The notes beneath the pieces were generated by a model, which was given only the letters and a program-made list of their open reading frames with translations, was not told the DNA's origin and ran no database searches. Positions 1 to 9,871 of a DNA stretch of 20,017 nt are shown one piece after another (the stretch's first letter is position 1; each line of letters opens with the position of its first letter). The position numbers and the translations under genes were made by a program. The DNA is from Pseudomonadota bacterium. GTDB taxonomy: Bacteria; Myxococcota_A; Polyangia; Haliangiales; Haliangiaceae. Where the stretch lies: NCBI GenBank assembly GCA_023430775.1, contig JAEYYY010000550.1:1-20017 (forward strand). The letters run 5' to 3'.

Positions 1-105
1 GTCGTCACCGGCGCCGTCGGCGTCGCCGGCGTCGGCGCCGTCGCCCTGGTCGCTCTCTTCATCCCCGGCGCGGTGACGGCGCGAATCGCCGTAATGGCCG
101 CCTGA
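1..105 (+). CDS. C-terminal end of a membrane protein (5' end outside window)
   Basis: Reading from base 1 there is an open frame of 34 codons ending in TGA at 103-105. It encodes an Ala/Val/Gly-rich hydrophobic stretch (ending ...VALVALFIPGAVTARIAVMAA) that looks like one membrane-spanning segment near a C-terminus. The next gene starts 25 bases later on the same strand behind a good ribosome binding site, so this gene may be the upstream member of the efflux operon. Too little is visible to name a family. The DNA here is repetitive (runs of GGCGTCGCC-like units), so part of the apparent hydrophobicity could be composition. Confidence 0.5.
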   Translation, partial: VVTGAVGVAGVGAVALVALFIPGAVTARIAVMAA

Positions 106-130
106 CGCTCGCGTCTTCGAAAGGAACCTC

Positions 131-1498
131 ATGTCGAACCTTCGTCGTCTCCTGTTTGCCGCGGTCGCGCTCGTCGCTGCACCCGCGGTCGCCGAGCCCA
201 TCGCCGATGACCCCGAGCTCGGTGCGCTCTACATCCCCGGTGGCCTGACGTCCGACGCCGCCGCCGGCCGCGCTCGCGTCGCGTCTCCGGCAGTCGCTCG
301 CCGGCTCGCCGAGCTCGAATCGGCGGTGATCGCGATCGAGACCGCGAAGCTCGCGCGCGTGCCGCAGGTCTCGGCCAAGCTGGCGTACACCCGGCTGTCG
401 AGCGTCGAGCAGGGCGTGATTCCGATCGCCGCCGGCTCGTCGAGCTCGCTGACCTTTCCGCAGCTGCTCGATAGCTACGTCGCGCAGGCGCAGATCGTGG
501 TGCCGCTCTCGGACTACGTGCTCCGCCATCCCGGCACCATCGGTGCGGCGAAGCTCGGCGCCGAGGCCGCGCGGTCGAGCGCGCTCGCGTCGAGTAACGA
601 CGCCGCGAGCACCGCGCGCCGCGCCTACTACGAATGGATCCGCGCCCGGCTCCAGCTCGTGATCTCGCAGCGCCAGCTCTGGCAGGTCCAGGGCAACCTG
701 GCGCGCGTTCGCGAGGTGTACGCGGCGGGTCGCGCGCCGAGGGCCGACCTGCTGCGCATCGAATCGCAGGAGGCCGAGACCGAGCAGCTGGTCGATCGGC
801 TGCGCACCGGCGCGCAGCTGCGCGAGGAGATCCTGCGGCTGCAGATCGGTGCTCGCCCCGGCGAGACCCTGACGATCGGCGAGGACGTCCGCGCGCTCGT
901 CGCCGCGTCGTCGGGATCCACCGATGACCTGATGGCGCGCGCGATCGCGAAGCGGCCCGAGCTGCGCGCGTTGCGCCTCGCCGCCGAGGCCACCGAGCAG
1001 CGCCGGATCGCCGAGCGGGCGAAGCAACTGCCGCGGCTCTCTGCCTTCGGCACCGCCGAGTACTCGAACCCCAACCAGCGCGTGTTCCCGGCCGACGACA
1101 AGTTCACCGGCTCGTGGACCGCGGGCCTCCAGCTGACGTGGTCGCTCGACGAGGCGCTGGTGTCGCGCACGCAGACGCGCCGGCTGCTCGCCGATCAGCG
1201 CGCGCTCGCGGCGGATCACGAGGCCGCGGTGCGCGACGTCCGCATCGCGGTGATCTCCGCGCAGCAGCACGTCGACAACGCCCGGCGCGCGATCGCGTCC
1301 ACCGCGAAGGGCCTCGAAGCAGCCGAGGAGGGCTACCGCGTTCGCCGCGCTCTGCTCGCCGCCGAGCGCGTCACCGCCGTCGAGCTCGTCGACGCAGAAA
1401 CCGACCTCGCCCGCGCCCGGATCGCCGCGCTCGACGCGCGCATCGACCTCCGGATCGCGATCGCCGACCTCGAGCACGCGATCGGCGCCGACCGCTAA
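131..1498 (+). CDS. TolC-family outer membrane efflux channel protein
   Basis: 455-residue exported protein, probably the outer-membrane exit duct of the tripartite pump encoded by the next two genes. Residues 1-21 form a clear signal peptide (two Arg, a hydrophobic core, then APAVA before EPIA). The mature part is rich in long amphipathic helices with many Ala, Arg and Glu in two related halves (roughly 45-245 and 265-455). This is the layout of the outer membrane efflux protein (OEP) family, and the length is typical for TolC/OprM-like proteins. The ATG is preceded by AAAGGAA at 120-126. The adaptor gene follows after 17 bases, giving the order channel-adaptor-pump. No Cys lipobox is present, so unlike OprM it is probably not lipidated. 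Substrate cannot be inferred. Confidence 0.9.
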   Translation: MSNLRRLLFAAVALVAAPAVAEPIADDPELGALYIPGGLTSDAAAGRARVASPAVARRLAELESAVIAIETAKLARVPQVSAKLAYTRLSSVEQGVIPIAAGSSSSLTFPQLLDSYVAQAQIVVPLSDYVLRHPGTIGAAKLGAEAARSSALASSNDAASTARRAYYEWIRARLQLVISQRQLWQVQGNLARVREVYAAGRAPRADLLRIESQEAETEQLVDRLRTGAQLREEILRLQIGARPGETLTIGEDVRALVAASSGSTDDLMARAIAKRPELRALRLAAEATEQRRIAERAKQLPRLSAFGTAEYSNPNQRVFPADDKFTGSWTAGLQLTWSLDEALVSRTQTRRLLADQRALAADHEAAVRDVRIAVISAQQHVDNARRAIASTAKGLEAAEEGYRVRRALLAAERVTAVELVDAETDLARARIAALDARIDLRIAIADLEHAIGADR

Positions 1499-1515
1499 CC
1501 CCAAAGGAACCGACC

Positions 1516-2571
1516 ATGACCAGACTTCTCATCGCTCCCATCCTGTTCGCGATCGCGTGCACCGAGAGTGCCGCCGACCGCGCCCCTGCCGCGCCCGAGC
1601 CCGTTGCCAGGGTCGAGCTCGCCACGGCGACGACCGGGCCGACACCCGAGGTGTTGACGCTGACCGGCAAGATCGTCGCCGACCAGCGCGCCGAGCTCAC
1701 CGCCGACACCCAGGGCAAGGTCCTCGAGGTCCTCGTCGACCGTGGCCAGCACGTCAAGCGCGGGCAGCCGCTGCTGCGCCTCGACGTCCGCGGCGCCGCG
1801 CTGTCGACCAGCGAGGCCACCGCCAACCTCGATGCCGCCCGCACCGAGCAAGCGCTCGCCAGGATCGAGTGCGAGCGCGCGCAGACGCTGTTCGCGAAGG
1901 GCGCGATCAGCAAGAGCGAGCTCGACCGCACGTCGACGCAGTGCTCCTCCGCGGCGCAGCACGTCAGCGCCGCACGCGCCCGCACCGCGATCTACGCGAA
2001 GGGCGTGTCCGATGGCATCGTCCGCGCGCCGTTCGACGGCATCGTTAGCGAGCGCGGCGTCCAGATCGGCGAGTGGGTCGCTCCGGGCCGCGCGCTGTTC
2101 ACCCTCGTCGACAGCGATCCGCTGCGTGTCGAGCTCACCGTCCCCGAGAGCCACGTCCCGTCGATCACGCGCGGTCAACCCGTCGCGATCCACACGGTCG
2201 CGCGCCCCGGCACGAAGTACCCGGCGACGATCACGCGGCTGGCCGCCGAGATCGGCCGCACCCGCTCGCTGATCGTCGAGGCCACGGTCACCGACCACCG
2301 CGATCAGCTGGTGCCCGGCATGTTCGTCGAGGCCACCGTGGTCACCGGCTCGGTGAACCTGCCGGTGCTGCCGGCCACCGCGGTCGTGCGCCGCGGCAAG
2401 AGCTGGCACGCGTTCGTGCTCGCCGGGGATGCGCTCGAGGACCGCATCGTCCAGCTCGGGCCGGAACCGAGGCCCGGCTCCGTCTCGATCATCCAGAACC
2501 TGGCCGCCGGCGAACGCGTCGCGGCTCGCATCACCGACCAGATCACCGACGGCCTGCGCGTCGAGAAATGA
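1516..2571 (+). CDS. RND efflux periplasmic adaptor (membrane fusion protein), probable lipoprotein
   Basis: 351-residue adaptor that should bridge the inner-membrane RND pump and the TolC-like channel in the periplasm. The N-terminus MTRLLIAPILFAIAC looks like a lipoprotein signal with Cys15 as the lipidated residue (AIAC is a slightly loose lipobox). A barrel-sandwich (biotinyl/lipoyl-like) half-motif follows at about 50-90 (TGKIVADQRAELTADTQGKV, then VDRGQHVKRGQPLLRLDV). Next come a helical hairpin at about 95-160, the second lipoyl half (VRAPFDGIVSERGVQIGEWV, about 172-192) and beta-barrel and membrane-proximal domains to the end. This is the HlyD/AcrA-type RND adaptor order. The frame stays open far upstream inside the previous gene, but the ATG at 1516 has AAAGGAA at 1503-1509 and gives a proper signal sequence. 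The pump gene begins 10 bases after the stop. Confidence 0.9.
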   Translation: MTRLLIAPILFAIACTESAADRAPAAPEPVARVELATATTGPTPEVLTLTGKIVADQRAELTADTQGKVLEVLVDRGQHVKRGQPLLRLDVRGAALSTSEATANLDAARTEQALARIECERAQTLFAKGAISKSELDRTSTQCSSAAQHVSAARARTAIYAKGVSDGIVRAPFDGIVSERGVQIGEWVAPGRALFTLVDSDPLRVELTVPESHVPSITRGQPVAIHTVARPGTKYPATITRLAAEIGRTRSLIVEATVTDHRDQLVPGMFVEATVVTGSVNLPVLPATAVVRRGKSWHAFVLAGDALEDRIVQLGPEPRPGSVSIIQNLAAGERVAARITDQITDGLRVEK

Positions 2572-2581
2572 AGGACCTGTC

Positions 2582-5716
<3,135 letters not shown>

Positions 5717-5725
5717 GAGCTCGTC

Positions 5726-6241
5726 ATGAAGAGCGTCCACTCACGTGTGTTTCCGTATCCGCTGTCGCTCGTCCGCTCGTGGCTCGACCTCGCGTGGAGC
5801 GATTCGCAGCAGGACATCTTTCCGCGCGACGTCATCCGGCCGTGGCGCAGCAACCCCGATGGCTCGACGAAGCTCGTACCCGGCGTCACCATGCTCGGTC
5901 ACGGTCCGTTCGTGTTCACGCTGCGCTGGTGGGACGGCGTGCGCTGGCTCGCCGACCTCGATGCCGAGTGCGGCTGGCAGGGCTTTCACCTCGCCGAGCG
6001 CGCCGGCAAGACCCGCGTCACGCACACGTTCTCGGCGTCGCTACCGCTGGCCTCGCGCCTGGCGATCGTGCCGGTCCATGACTGGGCGGTCGAGGCGATG
6101 TTCGATCGGCTGGCGATCGCGCTCGAGCACGGCATGCCGCCGCGCGAGACGCCGCGCCCGCTGGGCTTTCTCGCCAGGCGCATGCTCGAGTCGATGCGCG
6201 ACCGGCGCGGGCTCGGGGACCTCGCGATGGCGCTGAAGTAG
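5726..6241 (+). CDS. Small SRPBCC/START-like protein, function unknown
   Basis: 171-residue soluble protein without a signal peptide or membrane segment. It starts 9 bases after the pump stop, with TAGGAG at 5714-5719 overlapping that stop, so it is very probably translated from the efflux mRNA. The pattern resembles the SRPBCC (Bet v 1/START) ligand-binding fold: an N-terminal strand (SVHSRVFPYPLSLV), a run of alternating strands rich in aromatic residues (GPFVFTLRWWDGVRWLADLD, GWQGFHLAE, KTRVTHTFSA), then a long C-terminal helix (HDWAVEAMFDRLAIALEHG). The fold call rests on pattern only. Such proteins bind lipids or other hydrophobic ligands, so a link to the pump's cargo is conceivable, but nothing here proves it. 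A terminator follows 16 bases downstream. Confidence 0.75.
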   Translation: MKSVHSRVFPYPLSLVRSWLDLAWSDSQQDIFPRDVIRPWRSNPDGSTKLVPGVTMLGHGPFVFTLRWWDGVRWLADLDAECGWQGFHLAERAGKTRVTHTFSASLPLASRLAIVPVHDWAVEAMFDRLAIALEHGMPPRETPRPLGFLARRMLESMRDRRGLGDLAMALK

Positions 6242-6257
6242 CCCCACCTGACCCCCT

Positions 6258-6295
6258 GAAGACGGGCGCCCCTACGGCGTCCGTCTTCGCGTTTT
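6258..6295 (+). terminator. Rho-independent-type terminator of the efflux operon
   Basis: GAAGACGGGCGCC (6258-6270) pairs with GGCGTCCGTCTTC (6276-6288) around the 5-base loop CCTAC. This is a 13-bp stem with one G-U wobble, followed by GCGTTTT. The T-run is short, but the stem is long and G+C-rich and lies 16 bases after the last gene of the operon. Confidence 0.8.
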
Positions 6296-6496
6296 CGGGG
6301 TGGCTGTAATGCCCGCAGCGGGCGTGCGTCTTGGTCCCGACCGACCGATTTCGCCGTCGATCCACCCGTTTGACGACCATTGAACGCGCATTGGACGCCG
6401 GCTCCCCGGATCCCACGGAGATCCGACGGCGGTCGACACGTGCGGAGCGCAGGGTGGCTTTCACGGGAAACGCAAACCCCCTCCAAGGAACTGACC
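6296..6496 (+). promoter_or_regulatory. Intergenic leader/promoter region of the 6497 gene and perhaps the downstream operon
   Basis: About 200 bases between the terminator and the next start codon; transcription of the following plus-strand genes must begin here or further downstream. A near-consensus -35 (TTGACG, 6370-6375) has no believable -10 at the right distance. A short dyad GCCCGC-A-GCGGGC lies at 6311-6323 and could be an operator half-site pair or chance. The ribosome binding site of the next gene (AAGGAA, 6485-6490) ends the region. No riboswitch-like structure was recognised. Confidence 0.35.
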
Positions 6497-7141
6497 ATGA
6501 CGACCAAGACCCTCTTCCTCTCGCTCTCGCTCCTCGCTCTCTCCACCCCCGCGCTCGCGGATTCGGAATGGACCTTCGACGCCGCCATGCCGCTGGCCGG
6601 TCGCTTCGAGATCGCGATCGGCGGCGGCTTCTCGCAGGCCGGCGGCGACTCCGGCATCGGCGGCGACGTCCGCGACCTCGCAGGCCCCGGCGGTAACGCC
6701 GAGGTCCAGGTCGGCTACCGCATCACGCCAAATCTGGTGTCGGGGCTCTACGGCACGTTCGAGGCGTTCTCGACCGGCGACGACTTCAGCGAGTCGACGC
6801 ACGATGCCGGCGGCGCCTCGATCGGCCTCAAGAGCGACTGGCACTTCCGCCCGGCGCACGCGGTCGATCCGTGGATCAGCCTCGGCGGTGGCTTCCGCTG
6901 GCTGGCGGTCGATCACGACAACACCGACACCGTGCGGCTGCGCGGCGTCGACCTGGTGCGCCTCGGCGTCGGCGTCGATTACCGCATCACGCCGTCGTTC
7001 GCGATCTCGCCGAGCGTCACCGCGACGGCGACTCGCTACCTGCAGACCGAGACCGCGATGACCGACGGCTACGAGGACATCGACGACAAGCAGATCAGCT
7101 GGACGTTCAGCGCCGGTCTATTGGGCCGCTTCAACCTCTAA
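6497..7141 (+). CDS. Outer-membrane beta-barrel protein (OmpA/OmpW-like small porin fold), unknown role
   Basis: 214 residues with a clean signal peptide (MTTKTLFLSLSLLALSTPALA, cleavage before DSEWTFD). The mature part is a series of alternating strands with Gly and aromatic residues at turns (FEIAIGGGFSQAGG, AEVQVGYRITPNLVSGLYGT, ASIGLKSDWHFRP, WISLGGGFRWLAV, LVRLGVGVDYRITPSFAISP, ISWTFSAGLLGRFNL). This is consistent with an 8- to 10-stranded outer-membrane barrel. The open frame extends upstream to 6380, but ATG 6497 has AAGGAA at 6485-6490 and gives the signal peptide. The last residues are F-N-L rather than a terminal Phe. It lies 25 bases before the transporter gene and may be its first operon partner, though the gap is larger than the overlaps that join the later genes. 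Specific function unknown. Confidence 0.8.
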   Translation: MTTKTLFLSLSLLALSTPALADSEWTFDAAMPLAGRFEIAIGGGFSQAGGDSGIGGDVRDLAGPGGNAEVQVGYRITPNLVSGLYGTFEAFSTGDDFSESTHDAGGASIGLKSDWHFRPAHAVDPWISLGGGFRWLAVDHDNTDTVRLRGVDLVRLGVGVDYRITPSFAISPSVTATATRYLQTETAMTDGYEDIDDKQISWTFSAGLLGRFNL

Positions 7142-7166
7142 GGCCTCGCGACACCAGGAGCCAGTC

Positions 7167-8534
7167 ATGTCTTCTCCCAACCAACCGAGCCTCCTCGATC
7201 GCGTGCTGCGCCCGTTCGCGCACGTGCGGTCGGGAGAAGGCCTGATTGCACTGCTGCTGTTCGCGTGCGTGTTCACCATCCTGTGCGCCTACTACGTCCT
7301 CAAGACGGCTCGCGAGGGCCTGATCTTGAGCGGCGGGATGTTCGGGCTGCGCGGCGACGAGCTCAAGATCTATGCGACGGGGGCGATGGCGATGCTGTTC
7401 GTCGTGGTCGTGCCGGTGTACGGCGCGCTGGCGAGCAAGGTCGGCCGGATGCGGTTGATCAACATCTCGTACGGCATCGTGATCGGCTGCCTCGCAGTGT
7501 TCTTCGTGCTCGGCCGCGCGGGCGTGCCGGTCGGCCTGGTGTTCTTCATCTGGCTCGGCCTGATCAACATCTTCCTGGTCGCGCAGTTCTGGTCGTACGC
7601 CAGCGACCTCTATTCCGAGGAGCAGGGCAAGCGGCTGTTCGCGATCATCGCGATCGGCGGCTCGCTCGGCGCCATCGTCGGGCCCAAGCTCGCCGGGCTC
7701 GCCGGGACCTACGAGGTGCTGGTGATCGCGGCGCTGCTGCTCGTCGTTTGCCTCGCGTTGTTCAACGTGATCGAAGGCATCACCGCGAAGCGCACGCGGC
7801 GTCCTGCACCCGCGCCGATCCCAGGCCCCAACGGCTTCGAGCTGGTGCGCCGCGATCGCTACCTCCTGTTGATCGCCGCGATGAGCGTGATCGCGAACCT
7901 CGTCAACACCACCGGCGAGTACATCCTCTCGAGCTTCGCGGCGGATCACGCGGCGAGCCTGATCCCCGACCTCGCACATCCCGAGCTCGACGGCGCCGCG
8001 CGCGAAGCTGCGATCAGCCACGACCGCCGCGAGGTCATCAAGAGCTTCTACGGCGACTTCTTCTTCTGGGTGAACCTGATCGGCTTCGTGATCCAGGCGT
8101 TCCTGGTATCGCGCGTGATCAAGCGCTTCGGCGTGCGCGCCGCGCTGTTCGTGCTGCCCATCGTCGCGTTCGGCACCTACGGCGCGGTCGCGGCGGCGGG
8201 AGGACTCGCGCTGGTCTCGGTGGCGAAGGTCGCCGAGAACTCGACCGACTACTCGCTCCAGAACACCGTCAAGCAGGCGCTGTGGCTGCCGACGTCGCGC
8301 GCCGCGAAGTACAAGGCGAAGGCCGCGATCGACACCTTCTTCGTCCGCTTCGGTGACACCGTCTCGGCGATCCTCGTCGGCATCGGGCTGCACCAGCTCG
8401 ATCTCGACCGCGCCGAGCTCGCCCTCGTCAACCTCGGTCTGGTGGCGGTGTGGTTCGCGATCGTGGCCGGGATCGGCCGCCGTCACGCCGCCGCCGTCGA
8501 CACCGCCCCCGCACTCGCAGGAGCCCGGCCATGA
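7167..8534 (+). CDS. NTT-like (Npt1/Npt2, ATP/ADP translocase family) membrane transporter
   Basis: 455-residue multi-helix inner-membrane protein of the nucleotide-transporter (NTT/TLC) branch of the MFS-like transporters. Seen: about 12 hydrophobic segments starting near residue 24; the first-helix signature FTILCAYYVLKTAREGLILS (about 36-55); a helix 4-5 region with FLVAQFWSYASDLYSEEQGK; and a late signature AENSTDYSLQNTVKQALWLP followed by AKYKAKAAIDTFFVRFGDTV. These are features of NTT-like proteins from free-living bacteria. Family members in intracellular parasites exchange ATP for ADP, but substrates in free-living bacteria are largely unknown, so ATP is only a candidate here. A charged loop (about 270-295, DLAHPELDGAAREAAISHDR) is inserted between helices in the middle of the protein. 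The ATG has AGGAG at 7156-7160. Its stop overlaps the next start (ATGA). Confidence 0.85.
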   Translation: MSSPNQPSLLDRVLRPFAHVRSGEGLIALLLFACVFTILCAYYVLKTAREGLILSGGMFGLRGDELKIYATGAMAMLFVVVVPVYGALASKVGRMRLINISYGIVIGCLAVFFVLGRAGVPVGLVFFIWLGLINIFLVAQFWSYASDLYSEEQGKRLFAIIAIGGSLGAIVGPKLAGLAGTYEVLVIAALLLVVCLALFNVIEGITAKRTRRPAPAPIPGPNGFELVRRDRYLLLIAAMSVIANLVNTTGEYILSSFAADHAASLIPDLAHPELDGAAREAAISHDRREVIKSFYGDFFFWVNLIGFVIQAFLVSRVIKRFGVRAALFVLPIVAFGTYGAVAAAGGLALVSVAKVAENSTDYSLQNTVKQALWLPTSRAAKYKAKAAIDTFFVRFGDTVSAILVGIGLHQLDLDRAELALVNLGLVAVWFAIVAGIGRRHAAAVDTAPALAGARP

Positions 8535-9871
8535 AGACGCTGCTCTGCCTCGCCCTCGTGCTCGCGACCGCGCCGGCCGCCGCCGAGCCCAGGGTGCTCC
8601 CCGGCGACGAGAGCGGTCGGATCGACCAGGTCGATCGCACCGACTCGGTTCCCCGCAAGGTCGCGCGCGGCGTGCTGTTCGTCCCGCGCGTCGTGTTCGA
8701 GACCATGCTGACGCCGGCCGAGGGCCTGATCTGGATCAACGATCGCTACCAGGTGCCGGCTCGCCTCCACCGCTTGCTGTGGAACGACGCCGAGACCATC
8801 GGCCTCCTGCCGACCGCCCAGCTCGAGGCCGGCTTCGGGCTCAACGCCGGCGCGCACCTGGTGATCAAGGACGTGCTCGACAGCGGCGTGCGCTTCGACC
8901 TGCGCGGCAACGCGGGTGGGCGTTACAGCCAGCGCTATGTCGCGCAGGCACACAGCGGCGAGCTGTTCGGCGACACCTTCGCGGTCGGCGTCCAGGCCGA
9001 TTACGAGCGCCGCGGCCGCGATCGGTTCTACGGCCTCGGCAATGCCGACGAGATGCCGATGCTCGAGCCGATCGATCCCGTCGCCGGCGCGGTCGAGTCG
9101 CGGTTCCGCCACGACCAGGTGCGCGCGCTCGCCGTCGCCGACGTTCGCCTGCCGTACGGGTTCCTCGTGCGGGCTTCCGGATCGCTCGCCGATCACGACT
9201 TCGCCGGCACCGGCGGCGCCGACTCGATCACCGGCGTCTACATGACCGACCGGGTCACCGGGCTCGACGGCTATCGCAGCGCGTACGGCGAGCTCGAGCT
9301 GCGCTGGGACACCCGGCGCACCGCGGATCCGACCGACGCCGCGTCGAACTACTCGACCGGAGGCCTGATCTCGGTGTTCGGCGGGAGACTGCACGGTGTC
9401 TCGGGGACCACGGACTTCTATCGCTACGGCGGTGACGTCCAGCGGTTCTTCTGGCTCGCCCGGGGGCCGCGCGTGCTCCTGGCGCGCTTCCACGCCGAAG
9501 GCGTGACCGGCGGGCTCGACGAGGTCCCGTTCCACGAGCTGCCTCGCCTCGGTGGCAAGGATCTGCTGCGCGGCTACGTCGGCGACCGGTTCCGCGATCG
9601 CCTCGCGGTGGTCGGCTCGCTCGAGTACCGCTGGGATCTCACCAAGAGCCTGTCGGCGAGCACGTTCGTCGATGCCGGTCGCGTCTATCGCTCGCCCGGC
9701 GATCTCGAGCTCGCGGACCTGCGCGTGGGTTACGGCGTCTCGCTGGCCGCGCACTCGAGCTCGAGCTTCCTCGCTCGCATCAGCCTGTCGTCGTCGATCG
9801 ACGGCGGCATGTTCCTCGACTTCTCGCTCGACCCCGTGTTCGCGGTGGCCGGAAGGGTGCAACGCCGATGA
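8531..9871 (+). CDS. BamA/TamA-like (Omp85 surface-antigen) outer membrane barrel without POTRA domains
   Basis: 446 residues with a signal peptide (MKTLLCLALVLATAPAAA, then EPRVLPGD). A short helical lead follows (about 35-80, RKVARGVLFVPRVVFETM...GLIWINDRYQV), then a long run of beta strands to the C-terminus. KDLLRGYVGDRFRDRLAVVG (around 345-365) carries the conserved (L/V)RG(F/Y) loop motif of the Omp85 superfamily, followed by the usual EYRWDLT...STFVDAGRVY strands. No POTRA repeats fit in the space before the barrel, so it is unlikely to be the essential BamA. Such short forms occur as accessory outer-membrane proteins of unknown role. It overlaps the transporter stop by 4 bases, has CAGGAG at 8518-8523, and its own stop overlaps the next gene by 4 bases, implying coupled translation. 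Confidence 0.85.
   Translation: MKTLLCLALVLATAPAAAEPRVLPGDESGRIDQVDRTDSVPRKVARGVLFVPRVVFETMLTPAEGLIWINDRYQVPARLHRLLWNDAETIGLLPTAQLEAGFGLNAGAHLVIKDVLDSGVRFDLRGNAGGRYSQRYVAQAHSGELFGDTFAVGVQADYERRGRDRFYGLGNADEMPMLEPIDPVAGAVESRFRHDQVRALAVADVRLPYGFLVRASGSLADHDFAGTGGADSITGVYMTDRVTGLDGYRSAYGELELRWDTRRTADPTDAASNYSTGGLISVFGGRLHGVSGTTDFYRYGGDVQRFFWLARGPRVLLARFHAEGVTGGLDEVPFHELPRLGGKDLLRGYVGDRFRDRLAVVGSLEYRWDLTKSLSASTFVDAGRVYRSPGDLELADLRVGYGVSLAAHSSSSFLARISLSSSIDGGMFLDFSLDPVFAVAGRVQRR

Noticed and set aside
1..50. GGCGTCGCC-type repetitive stretch as a possible repeat array
   Set aside because: It is short, imperfect and in frame as Gly/Val/Ala codons of a membrane segment; codon bias explains it.
59..1504. 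481-codon minus-strand open frame opposite the TolC-like gene
   Set aside because: Arg/Gly/Asp-rich shadow with no signal peptide or motif. The plus-strand frame has a signal peptide and OEP-type helices.
6301..6316. Sigma-54-like element TGGC...GC
   Set aside because: The GC dinucleotide is one base off the required GG-to-GC spacing and the rest of the consensus is missing.
6370..6398. Sigma-70-like promoter with TTGACG as -35
   Set aside because: The -10 position (16-18 bases on) reads GGACGC-like sequence with no TATAAT resemblance, so it is not reported as a promoter.
7131..8486. 451-codon minus-strand open frame opposite the first NTT-like gene
   Set aside because: A His/Glu/Asp/Arg-rich soluble string opposite a clean 12-helix membrane protein; antisense of hydrophobic codons gives exactly this pattern.
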